A stretch of 64,000 nt of DNA from Ardenticatenaceae bacterium (GTDB taxonomy: Bacteria; Chloroflexota; Anaerolineae; Promineifilales; Promineifilaceae): assembly GCA_020634495.1 (NCBI GenBank), contig JACKBR010000021.1:25699-89698 (forward strand). The letters are read 5' to 3'. Below the pieces are notes generated by a model, which had not been told where the DNA came from, made no database searches, and saw only the letters and a program-made list of their open reading frames with translations. Each line of letters opens with the position of its first letter. The first letter of the stretch is position 1. The position numbers and the translations under genes were made by a program. Of the stretch, positions 33,431 through 42,544 are shown in pieces.

Positions 33431-33483
33431 GTCGTAGGCGATAGCAGGAGGCATAAACAGGTATCTGGTAAAAGGAGTTCGCA

Positions 33484-33585
33484 ATGATTCAGGTTACCTT
33501 TGCATTTTTAGTGATTTTGTTTTTGATTGCAGTCATCATAGGGTTGGTGGTTGGCGTGGCCTTGGCTCGCCCCACCATTCGTTAA
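33484..33585 (+). CDS. 33-residue single-pass membrane microprotein
   Basis: Start ATG with SD AAAGGAG 7 nt upstream, 33 codons, TAA stop. It begins MIQVTF, continues as one uninterrupted hydrophobic helix (Ile/Leu/Val/Gly, residues about 5-28), and ends with a short positively charged tail ARPTIR, predicting the C-terminus in the cytoplasm. No homologue is recognised. It stands alone between the response regulator operon and the convergent zinc/ABC genes. Short size lowers certainty, but the SD and clean hydrophobic design support expression. Confidence 0.55.
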   Translation: MIQVTFAFLVILFLIAVIIGLVVGVALARPTIR

Positions 33586-33618
33586 CGAGGAATTCTGCGT
33601 TTTCGGATTAGTCAAGCG

Positions 33619-33831
33619 TTACTCTAAATCTTTCAGCGTTACGGGGTCTTGCTGTGGCGTGCAAACGCCACACCAGACAGCGCCCGCCACAACAAACGCT
33701 TTGTACTGGCCCGTTGTGGTGCGGTAAGAATGAATGATATATGGTTTTTCTTCCGCGTGTGTTTTGCAAACGGCCCGGCCACAAAATTTACAGGCGGCGT
33801 GTGCCGGTCTTTCACAGTGCCAGCATTCCAT
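33619..33831 (-). CDS. Small zinc-binding protein
   Basis: A 70-residue protein with an N-terminal Cys/His cluster CWHCERPAHAACKFCGRAVC and KTHAEE, resembling B-box or treble-clef-like zinc fingers, and a second pair CGVC near the C-terminus. It probably binds one or two zinc ions; no function is recognised. SD CGGAG precedes the ATG, and the gene begins 3 nt after the ABC-2 permease stop, so it is the third gene of that operon. Confidence 0.7.
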   Translation of the reverse strand: MECWHCERPAHAACKFCGRAVCKTHAEEKPYIIHSYRTTTGQYKAFVVAGAVWCGVCTPQQDPVTLKDLE

Positions 33832-33834
33832 TTC

Positions 33835-34656
33835 TTACTCCGTGAACTCTAAATCTTTATTGGCAAATAGATCGGCGGCCAGGAGAAACAGCACGGTGGC
33901 ATACAGCAGCAGAATTGCCGGAGCCAACGCCTGGTTGGCCGTGAAGAATCCTTTGGTAATGCCATCGGCCAGGGCCTGAAACGGCCAAAAAACAAAGCCA
34001 AACAGACGGCTAATCATGTTGTCGTCTGCCAGCGATATGGTGTTGGCGTAATTCTCCAGGCGTGTGCTGATGTCCACCCAGCCCTGGCTGACGGCGTAGC
34101 GGCTGATGCTGTTTGCCAGGCTGGCCAGACTTTCATTTTTTAGCCCCTGGCCAAATAGCAAGATGGCCAGCAGCCCAAATACGTAAATGCGTGACCAGCC
34201 GATGGTGACAAAGTCTGAAGCGTGCAGGGCTAGAACGGCCGTTACAATCATAGGCGCTAACCAGAGTGGTGGAATCTCTAGCAAATGGCCCAGCGTGAGG
34301 GATGGCCCATTGAGCAGCGCCAAAACCGCCAGCAGCAGTTGGTAAATGAGGGTTACGATGAGGCTGCTGAGCAAAACGGCCGTTACAAATTCCACCCGGC
34401 TCCGTAGACGCACCAGCAATGGATAATGCTGGGCATTGTTGGCGCGGGAAGCTACGCTTAAGGTGACCAAAAAGGCCAGACCTGCCCCAAACCCACCAAT
34501 GAGCAGTTGGTAGTAAGCTACATCTGGCGTTATTTGCTGCGGATTAAACAGCACAAACCACACAGCCAGCGTGATCAGCAGGTAAAAAAGACCCGTCAGG
34601 GAAAAAAGCACCGTTTTAATAAAATAGCGGGCTAAAGTGAAAATTCGATGAATCAT
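33835..34656 (-). CDS. ABC-2 type transporter permease subunit
   Basis: A 273-residue integral membrane protein with about six hydrophobic helices (for example FYLLITLAVWFVLFN, VTAVLLSSLIVTLIYQLL, APAILLLYATVLFLLAADL). It has no ATPase motifs. The ATG at 34656 overlaps the TGA of the ATPase gene (ATGA), showing translational coupling to its partner. A much longer in-frame reading runs upstream but is an antisense-frame extension through the ATPase gene. It probably exports a lipid, polysaccharide or drug, or works in a stress response; the substrate is unknown. Confidence 0.82.
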   Translation of the reverse strand: MIHRIFTLARYFIKTVLFSLTGLFYLLITLAVWFVLFNPQQITPDVAYYQLLIGGFGAGLAFLVTLSVASRANNAQHYPLLVRLRSRVEFVTAVLLSSLIVTLIYQLLLAVLALLNGPSLTLGHLLEIPPLWLAPMIVTAVLALHASDFVTIGWSRIYVFGLLAILLFGQGLKNESLASLANSISRYAVSQGWVDISTRLENYANTISLADDNMISRLFGFVFWPFQALADGITKGFFTANQALAPAILLLYATVLFLLAADLFANKDLEFTE

Positions 34657-35525
34657 CGTACGGCCCTCGCATAAATTTCGGCCAGCGTTACGTGTTTTTG
34701 TTCGACGTGCAGCACATCGTATTGGGATTGCAGCAGCAAGGCTAGAATTTCGCGGCGGAGCTTCATCGCCTCGCCCCGCAGCTGAATTTTGTTCCCCTGC
34801 ACCCGAATTTCTGGATGCTGGGCCTGGACAATGGGCGCAATCTCCGCCAGGTCGCGGTCTGCCTGAATGAGCGTGTGTGGGCTGATGGTGAGGGCTTCGA
34901 CCATGCTGTTTTGGTAATGCACCTGGCCGTTGTTTAGGATGATGAGCTGGGTGCAAACGGCCGTAATCTCCTCAAGTTGGTGCGAGCTAATCACAATCGT
35001 TTTGCCTGTGGCGTGCAGCTTTTTAATAAGTATCTGCATTTCTGCCTGGCCGTTGGGGTCTAATCCGTTAGAAGGCTCATCCAACAGCAGCAAAGGTGGA
35101 TCGCCCATGATGGCCTGGGCCAGCCCCAGCCGTTGGCGCATCCCTTTGGAGCAGTCGCCAATACGCTTGTTCGCCTGGCTGACCATATCTACCTGCACCA
35201 GCACGTCAAAAACTGCTTTTTCTTGGGCTGCCGGGGGAATGCCACACAGGTTTGCCACCATCATTAAATAGTCGCTAACGCGCAGGCGGTTGGGGAAAAG
35301 CAAGCGGTCTGGTTTGTAGCCAATGGCGGGCCAACGGCCGTTTATGGGCCGAATTTGCCCGCTGTCGGGATGAAGCACTCCGGCAATTAGCTTGAACAAA
35401 GTGGTTTTGCCTGCGCCATTTGGCCCCAGCAGTCCCACAACTTCACCGCGCCCAACCTGCACAGACACATTGTCTAAAGCTTTAAGTGAGAAAAATTGTT
35501 TGCCAACGTTGTGAATCTCAATCAC
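34653..35525 (-). CDS. ABC transporter ATP-binding protein (ABC-2 system)
   Basis: A 290-residue ATPase. Walker A GPNGAGKTT (about 34-42), Q-loop region, signature in the form CSKGMRQRLGLA, Walker B LLLLDEPSNGLD and H-loop ISSHQLEE. The SKGM-type signature and DEPxxGLD are typical of CcmA/NatA-type exporters. C-terminal residues 210-290 form the accessory domain common in these subunits. The GTG start (35525) has SD AGGAT. It is the first gene of a three-gene operon with the permease and a small zinc-binding protein. Confidence 0.92.
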   Translation of the reverse strand: MIEIHNVGKQFFSLKALDNVSVQVGRGEVVGLLGPNGAGKTTLFKLIAGVLHPDSGQIRPINGRWPAIGYKPDRLLFPNRLRVSDYLMMVANLCGIPPAAQEKAVFDVLVQVDMVSQANKRIGDCSKGMRQRLGLAQAIMGDPPLLLLDEPSNGLDPNGQAEMQILIKKLHATGKTIVISSHQLEEITAVCTQLIILNNGQVHYQNSMVEALTISPHTLIQADRDLAEIAPIVQAQHPEIRVQGNKIQLRGEAMKLRREILALLLQSQYDVLHVEQKHVTLAEIYARAVR

Positions 35526-35586
35526 GGTTTAATCCTGGGTTCTTTTTTGTCGCGCTGGGTAGTGTAACATAGTGTGCCTGATCTGG

Positions 35587-36372
35587 TTATGAAGCGGCCA
35601 GGGGTATCTGCACCAGAATCAACGACAAATCATCGGTGTGGTCTTGTGCGGCCTGCATCAGGACAGGGGCAAGCTGCTGGGGGGAAACGGCCGTTTGCAA
35701 AAAACCTGCCAGCATCTCATCGGCCAGCGTGCCCCAAATGCCATCGCTGCACAGCAGCAGCCAGTCACCCGGAAACAGCCGCTGCGTAAATAGATCAAGC
35801 TGCGGCTTGTCTGTGGCTCCCAGCGCATGGGTGAGAACATTGCGGTACGGGTGGGTTAGCGCCTGCTCGGCGGTGATTTGCTCTTGCCGCACCAGCCAGG
35901 CCACCAACGAATGATCCTGGGTAATTTGCTCCAGATGGTTTTGGCGGAAGAGATATGTGCGGCTGTCGCCGGCATTGGCCACAATCACTACCTGGTCCAG
36001 GACAATGGCGCAGGTGATGGTGCTGGCCATGCGGTCATCTTTGGTGTGGGTCATTGCCTGGATGTTTTCATTGGCTAAGAAGATGGCTTTTTTAAGCTGC
36101 TGACGTAAACGAGTGATGGTTTTGTCGGAAACGGCCGTAATCACCGGCCAAATCTTAGAAAAATGAGCGGTGAGCGTATCGATGATTGTCTGGCTGGCAC
36201 GACTGCCATCTTTCAGGCCCCCAACGCCATCGGCCACAATAAACAGGCCATAGGCAATGCCGCTCCCGGTTTTGCCAGAAATGGCCCAAACAGCATCCTG
36301 GTTTGGAGCTTGCCCAGGATGCTTGGCCTCGGTGGCTGCTGCAAAAAGTAGATGGGTGTTATCTTGTGCCAT
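35587..36372 (-). CDS. PP2C-family serine/threonine protein phosphatase
   Basis: About 261 residues, dephosphorylating Ser/Thr on proteins. Motifs: ATEAKHPGQ..NQDAV (about 13-28), ADGVGG with the metal-binding Asp (47-52), VVIVANAGDSRTYLF, and LLLCSDGIWG with a second metal Asp; a final Asp lies in DHTDDLSLILV. It is Stp1-like and cytoplasmic. I favour the ATG at 36372, which matches the family's N-terminus; a TTG at 36460-36462 would add 30 residues and overlap the upstream gene. A partner kinase is not adjacent; the RIO kinase is 24 kb away. Confidence 0.88.
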   Translation of the reverse strand: MAQDNTHLLFAAATEAKHPGQAPNQDAVWAISGKTGSGIAYGLFIVADGVGGLKDGSRASQTIIDTLTAHFSKIWPVITAVSDKTITRLRQQLKKAIFLANENIQAMTHTKDDRMASTITCAIVLDQVVIVANAGDSRTYLFRQNHLEQITQDHSLVAWLVRQEQITAEQALTHPYRNVLTHALGATDKPQLDLFTQRLFPGDWLLLCSDGIWGTLADEMLAGFLQTAVSPQQLAPVLMQAAQDHTDDLSLILVQIPLAAS

Positions 36373-36446
36373 GTGTGGTGTAAAACGGCCGTGTTTAATG
36401 CCGAAAAGGCGAGTTCGCCAACCCGCCTTCTCGGCCAAATGAATCT

Positions 36447-38210
36447 CTAATAAAACTCCCAACCAAAATCAACTTCTAGCCGCTCTTCGCCAGCCGCTAG
36501 ATTAATGCCTTGTAAACCAACCCCGTAATTGGGCCAGGTCCAATCGCCAGGAACCATCAGGTCAACGTTTTCAGAGCTAAACGGCTCGATGGCGACACAG
36601 TACAAACCAGCGTCTAATCCTTCAAAGCGGTACAAACCTGCGCTGTCGGTAACCGCCAGGGCCAATACCGTGTTGTCTGGCACGATGGCATCTGCCGGGC
36701 AAGCGCCTGCGGCCAGCTTCACCGTAATGCCCTCCAGGCGCGGCTCGTTTCTGAGTTCGCCATCGCCCCGGTAAAATCCGGTACCATCGACGCTAATGTC
36801 TGTGCAGCCCGCCGAAGGTTCGCCACTGCTGGTGAAGAAGCAAATATCTTCCCAAACCACGCCGCCAATCGCGGCCGAATTGGGTTCGGCCGTGGCTTCT
36901 GGCACGCCGACCTCAATTTGCACCCAAATCACCTGATCAGCAAAACCATCCACCCCAAACGGATTGCCCGCGGCATCGGCCAGCAGCCAATCGCTGCGGT
37001 AGGTGCCCAATGTTTCTGGGGCGGTCAGCGGCACGCTGAGGTCAATGGTTTGCCCTGGCACAACGGCATTGGGCAGCGGCAGGCTGATTTCTCCACCCAA
37101 ATCATCGCCTCCGGCAAAAATCAGGCTGTAGTTGGTGGTCCAGGGACAGGTGCCAATGTTGCGCAGCCGCCACGTCTTCTCAAACGATTCGCCTGGGGCA
37201 AACACGGTGTCGTCTGGCACGTTGATGTCTTGCACAAAGGCAATGCTGTTGGTGCAGTTTGCGGCGTCTACATCTGGCACAGGCAGGAACTGGTAGTCCC
37301 AGCCAAAGTTAATGCCCGTTACCAGATCGCCATCTTCTAGCGTAACGGTGGTGCCCAACATTTCGCTGTCTGGGAAAGTCCAGCCACCGGGGAGCAGCAG
37401 CTCGTTTTCTACGTCCAGCACGTTAACAGACACGCAGTAGGTGCCTGCGGAAAGATCGGTGAAGACGTAATCGCCGTCCTCGTCGGTGGTGGCAGTTTGG
37501 ATGGTGCTCTCTGACGGGCAGGCATTTTCACTAAGGTTCACCAGCACGCTCGCAATTCCTGGCTCTTCGTCTTCAAGCAAACTGTTGGCCTGGAAGCCGC
37601 CATCAGGCGAGGCGATGCAGCCTGCGGAAGGCACGGCCGTTTCGTCACTGCCATCCCCCCCAGCCACGGCGCACAAATCATGCCAGATACGGCCGTTGAT
37701 AATGCCCATATTGGTTGCTTCTGGTACGGCCGTTGCGGTGGGTTCCGCAGATTCTGCCTGGGCTACATTGTCTACCTGCAAAGTAAAAGAGCCATTGATG
37801 CCGTTTACACTTACATCGTAAGTGCCTGCACTTAAGCCCAGCACATCCAGCGAAACGGTTTCCTCAAAAGGCACCAGCGCTTCTGTACACAGCTCACCCG
37901 ACTGGCGCAGCGTGGTAATGTTGATATCAAACCGGGTACCTGTTTTGCTGGTTTCTACAGAATCAATCGACGTACAACCATCGGGTAAATCGCCCCTGGC
38001 CCGCACGTTTACCTGCACCGGAAACGATTCCAGAATTAATATTTCGATGCTGTCAACAGTGGCTTCTTGCTGTACAGGGGCGTCAGTGGCAGACGGTGTG
38101 GCGGGTAAAGTTGGGGTGCTGTCAGCGTTGGCGTCCGGGTCTTCGTTGCCCCCACAAGCTGCCAGGGCACCCAGAAGGAGTAAAAAAATAAAAAGCAATA
38201 TCTTCTTCAT
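36447..38210 (-). CDS. Secreted lipoprotein with SdrD B-like and NBR1-Ig-like domains
   Basis: About 587 residues. The lipobox is in LGALAACGG (Cys near 18). Modules in order: a short N-terminal beta domain, an SdrD B-like domain (about 165-300, SENACPSESTIQTATTDEDG with Ca-binding-like DEDGDYVF), an NBR1-type Ig-like domain (about 320-435, VFAPGESFEKTWRLRN, TCPWTTNYSLIF), and a second SdrD B-like domain (about 450-585). It is probably an adhesion or cell-surface scaffold protein. The ATG at 38210 is preceded by SD GGGAG. It overlaps slightly with a possible longer PP2C start. Confidence 0.82.
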   Translation of the reverse strand: MKKILLFIFLLLLGALAACGGNEDPDANADSTPTLPATPSATDAPVQQEATVDSIEILILESFPVQVNVRARGDLPDGCTSIDSVETSKTGTRFDINITTLRQSGELCTEALVPFEETVSLDVLGLSAGTYDVSVNGINGSFTLQVDNVAQAESAEPTATAVPEATNMGIINGRIWHDLCAVAGGDGSDETAVPSAGCIASPDGGFQANSLLEDEEPGIASVLVNLSENACPSESTIQTATTDEDGDYVFTDLSAGTYCVSVNVLDVENELLLPGGWTFPDSEMLGTTVTLEDGDLVTGINFGWDYQFLPVPDVDAANCTNSIAFVQDINVPDDTVFAPGESFEKTWRLRNIGTCPWTTNYSLIFAGGDDLGGEISLPLPNAVVPGQTIDLSVPLTAPETLGTYRSDWLLADAAGNPFGVDGFADQVIWVQIEVGVPEATAEPNSAAIGGVVWEDICFFTSSGEPSAGCTDISVDGTGFYRGDGELRNEPRLEGITVKLAAGACPADAIVPDNTVLALAVTDSAGLYRFEGLDAGLYCVAIEPFSSENVDLMVPGDWTWPNYGVGLQGINLAAGEERLEVDFGWEFY

Positions 38211-38290
38211 AAAATTCAATCTCCCATATTTTGTATAGGAAGTCGCGTTAAAATGTGTGTGGTTATATTAAAGAATATTCTGTGGTTTGC

Positions 38291-39349
38291 TTACGCAGAA
38301 AGCAAATAAGCCAAAATTAGCTGCGCACTGTTTTGTAAAGCGTCCCGATGCGTGCGCTCATAGTGGTGAGAAGCATCAACGCCTGGCCCAATGAGCGCCA
38401 CGCGCACATCGCCACCAGCCCGCCAATAAGATTCCCCATCAGAGCCGTAATAAGGATAAATATCGGTAGCGTAGCGCAGGTTGTTGGCCTGGGCCAGCGC
38501 TTCTAAGTGACGGCGCAGCCCCATATGGTACGGGCCAGCAGAGTCTTTGGCACAGATCGTCACGGAATACTCATCTGAGGTTTGTTGGGGGGCCACAACG
38601 GCCATATCAATGGAAATGAGGTCAGCTAAGTTGGGCGGGAAGCCGGTTGCGGCTCCGTGCCCCACCTCTTCATAGTTGCTAATGTGGAAGTAGCTGTCCT
38701 GGGCTGGCTGCAAACCGGCTTCGGCCAGGGCCAGCATGGCACCATACATGCAGGCAATGCTGGCTTTATCATCCAGATGGCGTGAGCGAATAAAGCCTGT
38801 GCTGGAAACTTCCACACGGGGGTCGAAGGCGATGACATCGCCCACGCGGATGCCGAGCGCGTCGGTTTCTTTTTCAGTGGTCGTGTGGGCATCGATGCGG
38901 ACTTCGATGTTGGTGTCGTCTCGCGGGAGGCCGCGATCTTTGCTGGTGTGGGCGTGTATTGAGGCATGGGTTGGTAGGATGGTGCCGCGATACACCTGGC
39001 CATTGCTGGCGTAAATGGTAACGCCTTCACCTTCTACAGATGTCCAGCTCCAGCTGCCAAGTTGAGTTATACGGAGACGGCCGTTTCGCTTGATCTGCCG
39101 CACCATTGCCCCCAGCGTATCGACATGAGCCGTTAAACCACGTGGCGCATCTTGCTTTTTTCCAGGCCAGTGTGCCACCAATATTCCCTTGGGCGTACGT
39201 TGTAACGAAACGGGCAAATCTGCAAACGAGGTCGCAAATTTTTCCTCAAGCCAGGCGATGGCCCGATCTGTATCCCCAGTTGGGCTGGGTGTGTTGAGCA
39301 ATTCAACCAGAAACTCAACCATCACATCTACATTAGCCAAAGGCAGCAT
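38291..39349 (-). CDS. M42-family metallo-aminopeptidase
   Basis: A 352-residue zinc peptidase of the M42 glutamyl-aminopeptidase/endoglucanase-like family. Metal ligands and catalytic residues are visible in LTAHVDTLG (His, Asp), RHLDDKAS (bridging Asp), NYEEVGHG (catalytic Glu plus Glu ligand), SIDMAV (Asp) and the final VDASHHYERTH (His). A PDZ-like beta insert at about 80-180 is typical. It would trim peptides in the cytoplasm; some relatives are linked to osmoprotectant synthesis. SD AAAGGAG precedes the ATG at 11 nt. It is divergent from the S8 protease gene. Confidence 0.9.
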   Translation of the reverse strand: MLPLANVDVMVEFLVELLNTPSPTGDTDRAIAWLEEKFATSFADLPVSLQRTPKGILVAHWPGKKQDAPRGLTAHVDTLGAMVRQIKRNGRLRITQLGSWSWTSVEGEGVTIYASNGQVYRGTILPTHASIHAHTSKDRGLPRDDTNIEVRIDAHTTTEKETDALGIRVGDVIAFDPRVEVSSTGFIRSRHLDDKASIACMYGAMLALAEAGLQPAQDSYFHISNYEEVGHGAATGFPPNLADLISIDMAVVAPQQTSDEYSVTICAKDSAGPYHMGLRRHLEALAQANNLRYATDIYPYYGSDGESYWRAGGDVRVALIGPGVDASHHYERTHRDALQNSAQLILAYLLSA

Positions 39350-39463
39350 AGGAATGTTTTCTCCTTTTTGCGCTCAATCATGATTTTATTGGTTACATGA
39401 AACGCAGCCAACAGGACACGCCATTTTGAGTTCATGCCCCACGCAGCGGATTATAAAGTATGG

Positions 39464-39623
39464 TCTGTTTGTTAACAATGTTTGGCTCTTGGGGGGCAAC
39501 AGGACAGCGGTGCTATGACGGATTCGCTATACCTGTTGGCCTGGCTTGGGTTTATTCTGTTGTAACAATTTTCGTAAGCAAACATCCTTATTTGCTGTGG
39601 CGAAAAATGTGGAACCAAACAGA
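39464..39623 (+). promoter_or_regulatory. Possible structured 5' RNA upstream of S8 protease
   Basis: An enclosing 8-bp pair TCTGTTTG/CAAACAGA (39464-39471 with 39616-39623) surrounds two hairpins: CAACAGG/CCTGTTG (39497-39503 with 39532-39538) containing AGCG/CGCT, and TTTTCG..AGCAAA/TTTGCT..CGAAAA (39569-39606). This could be a three-way junction. It matches no riboswitch class I recognise. The roughly 380 bases between the M42 and S8 starts show no convincing gene. Pairings were read by eye, and chance is not excluded. Confidence 0.35.
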
Positions 39624-39729
39624 TTTTGGAGAGGTGGGAGCCTTTCCCCTTTTACTATTTTATTAAATTTAACTGTTGGCAACGAACCTGCCCTGCCTGG
39701 TTTGGGTTGGCCGCTTGTGGAGATTGATT

Positions 39730-42458
39730 GTGAAGTTGGCAAAATATCACTCTATTACCCCCTCGGTGTTTTGGCGTTATGGGTTAGCCTGGTTCATGTT
39801 GGTTCTTTTCATTTTGTTGGCTTGGGGAACGGCCGTTTCCGTTCAGGCCAGCGTGCCAAGACAACAGTCGGATTCATTTAGCCAGTTAACAGCCCAGGCA
39901 GAACAGGCAGGAACCGTGCGGGTGCTGGTGCAGCTAGACATGCCCTTCCGCCCCGCAGGTGCTTTAGACAATGAGCAGGTGGTTCAGGCCCAGCAGTTGG
40001 AAATTGATAGCGTACAAGAAAATGTGCTGGATGAGCTGGCCGATACCAATACGGCCGTTATCGCCGCCTTCGAATATATTCCTTACCTTGCTCTAGAACT
40101 GGACGCCGCTGCCCTGGAGACCCTGGCCAGTTTGCCCCAGGTTGTGGCCATTGAAGAAGATATTCCGGTGCCGCCCGCCCTCAGCAGCAGCGTGCCCGTC
40201 ATTGGGGCAGACCAGGCGTGGGCCAGCGGCTACACCGGCGCAGGCCAGACGGTTGCCATCTTAGACACCGGCGTCGATACGGGCCATGCGGCCTTTACCA
40301 CAGGCGGCAGCCGCATTGTTTCACAAGCGTGTTACTCCACCACCAACGGCGCTTACAGTTCTACGACTGTTTGCCCGGGTGGGGTGGAATTTTCAACGGC
40401 CGTTGGTTCCGGGGTAGATTGCACAGACGCCGTTGGCCCCTCAAACAGCAAAGCCCAATCCGATTGCAGCCACGGCACCCACGTGGCCAGCATTGCCGCC
40501 GGAGATGATGGCGGCAGTATCGTGGGGGTTGCACCAGAGGCCAACATCATTGCCATCCAGATATTTTCATTGTTCAACAGCACCAGCTACTGCGGCGGCT
40601 ACAGCAACTGCGTACTCACCTTTACCAGCGACCAAATTTTAGCCCTGGAGCGTGTGTATGAACTGCGCGATACCTACAACATTGCCAGCGTCAACATGAG
40701 CCTGGGCGGTGGGCACATTTTCGGCTTGCGACAGCGACAGCCGGAAAGTTTTTCGCCATCGATAATTTACGGTTCAGGGCATTGCCACCATTATCGCCTC
40801 TTGGCAACAATGGCTACCGCGACGGCCTGAGCGCCCAGGCTGCATCCTCGGCCACAGCGTGGGGGCAACAGACGATGCCGACACGCCCGCCTTCCAGCAA
40901 CGCGCCGTTTCGATTTGCTGGCCCGCGTGAGCATTTATACGCGGCTGTTCCTGGTGGGTTGGGCAAACAAGGCACGTCGATGGCTACGCCTCACGTGACG
41001 GGAGCCTGGGCTTTATTCAAGCAAGCCGTGCCTGGGGCGTCGGTGGACGAAGCGCTGGCTGCCTTCCAGGCGGGTGCGGTGTTGGTGGATGATAATCGTA
41101 CCAGCGGTGTAGAAACTGATCTGGCCCGCATTCAGGTACCCAACGCCATCAATTCTTACGTGACTGGGCTGACCATCAGCGCCACTGCTTCAGAAGAATT
41201 TTTACTGCCGGGCGATCTGGTTACTCTGACGCTTGAAGTGAGCAATGACACGGGTACTGCGGCTTCGCAAGTGGTGCTAACCGCGCCCCAGTTGGATGCA
41301 CTCACATTGCAAATGGGGTCATTAAGCGGCGATGCGGCCGTTGTGAACAATGAGATCGTGTGGACAACCGGACAGACGTTGAATCCTGGCCAATCGCTCA
41401 GCCGCAGCGTCACTTTTGTGGTGAAGGCCAACGCCACGGCGGGGGCAACCACGTTTACCGCAACGGCCGAATCATCAACAATGGATGAGGCGCGGCAGGC
41501 AACGGCCGTTCTCAACATCAATGAAGTCGTTGGCTGTGGCTTTAGCGATGGCTTTGAGTCTGGCACCTTGAGCACGGCCTGGGAAACGGCCGTAACCGAA
41601 GAAGGCCGGGTGCGCGTTTTAACAAACCTGCCCCGCAGCGGCAGCTACAGCGTTATCCTGGACGACAGCGTGGCTGGCGCAGCCAAATCCGAAGCCGCCC
41701 TCATTCTCACGGCCGACCTCACCAACCAGGCCGAGGTGACCTTAGATTTTGGCTGGTATGATCTGGGCGATGAGTACGACGCCGCCTACGATGGCCTTTT
41801 TGTGCGCGAAACGCCAAATGATGCCTGGACAAAAGTGTATGATTTTGCCGGCAGCAATCACGAAGCGTTCCAAGAGGCACAGATTGATTTGAAAGCCGCT
41901 GCCCAGGCTGGCGGATTCTCGCTCTCGGATCGTTTTCAAATTAAGTTTGGTTTCTACGATAACTTTGCCTTCAATGCCGAAAACATTGGCGCGGGGGATG
42001 GCTACGCCATTGACGACGTGGGTCTGACCTGTGTGCCCAAAGGTTTGGTGGCAACGCAGCTGGTAGACAACCCCAATCCGCAGCCCGGCGAGAGCGTAAA
42101 TTTCCAAATCAAGGTGACCAACAATGAAACGGTTACGGCCACCAACTCGGTCATTAACTTTATTATGGCTACTGGTTTGCAGCTCAATGGCGAAGTGGTG
42201 ATTGATGGCATTACGGCCGTTTCTGGCCAGCTTGGCAGCACCCCACCCCTGTTAGCCAGCGGCATCGAGATTGGTCCAGGTCAAGAAATTATCATCACCG
42301 TGCCCACCATCGTTTCTGAAGATTTAGCCCCAGGCACCGTGTTAGAAAATATTATCATCGTGAGCAGCAATGAGTTTGGCAGTCCCCCCCCCTTTAGCCA
42401 ATCTATCATTGTGGAATTTAGCAATTACGCAACCTTTGTTCCTTTTCTGACCCATTAA
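39730..42458 (+). pseudogene. Secreted subtilisin-like (S8) serine protease, frameshifted
   Basis: A GTG start with SD GGAG precedes a signal peptide and an inhibitor I9-like propeptide (about residues 60-150). The catalytic Asp is in ILDTGVDTG and the His in SHGTHVA; the frame breaks between about 40735 and 40935. The catalytic Ser GTSMATPHVTG is in the next frame. The C-terminus adds two DUF11-like beta modules around a jelly-roll-like domain and ends FVPFLTH. In the broken stretch the expected SLGGGTFSACDSDS and IATIIASGNNGYRDG sequences can be rebuilt by about eight one-base changes, mostly in homopolymers (GGG for GG, TTTTT for TTTT). That pattern suits consensus error at least as well as decay. 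If intact it would be an exported protease of about 900 residues. Confidence 0.8.
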
Positions 42459-42461
42459 GAG

Positions 42462-42501
42462 AAAACTGCCTGAAGTAGCAACATCACTTCAGGCAGTTTT
42501 T
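42462..42501. terminator. Bidirectional rho-independent terminator
   Basis: Stem AAACTGCCTGAAGT / ACTTCAGGCAGTTT, about 10-nt loop, T-run on the plus side and A-run on the other. It separates the S8 gene from the convergent synthase gene. Confidence 0.9.
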
Positions 42502-42544
42502 GCGTCAATCTTGTCAGCCGACCGCAGGTACGGCTGCGTTTCTT

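Noticed and set aside
34657..34956. N-terminal extension of the ABC-2 permease (100 residues)
   Set aside because: It lies within the ATPase gene in another frame, is His/Pro/Arg-rich, and a coupled ATGA start exists at 34656.
39460..39666. 68-codon frame between M42 and S8 genes
   Set aside because: No SD, no domain, and it overlaps the hairpin region.
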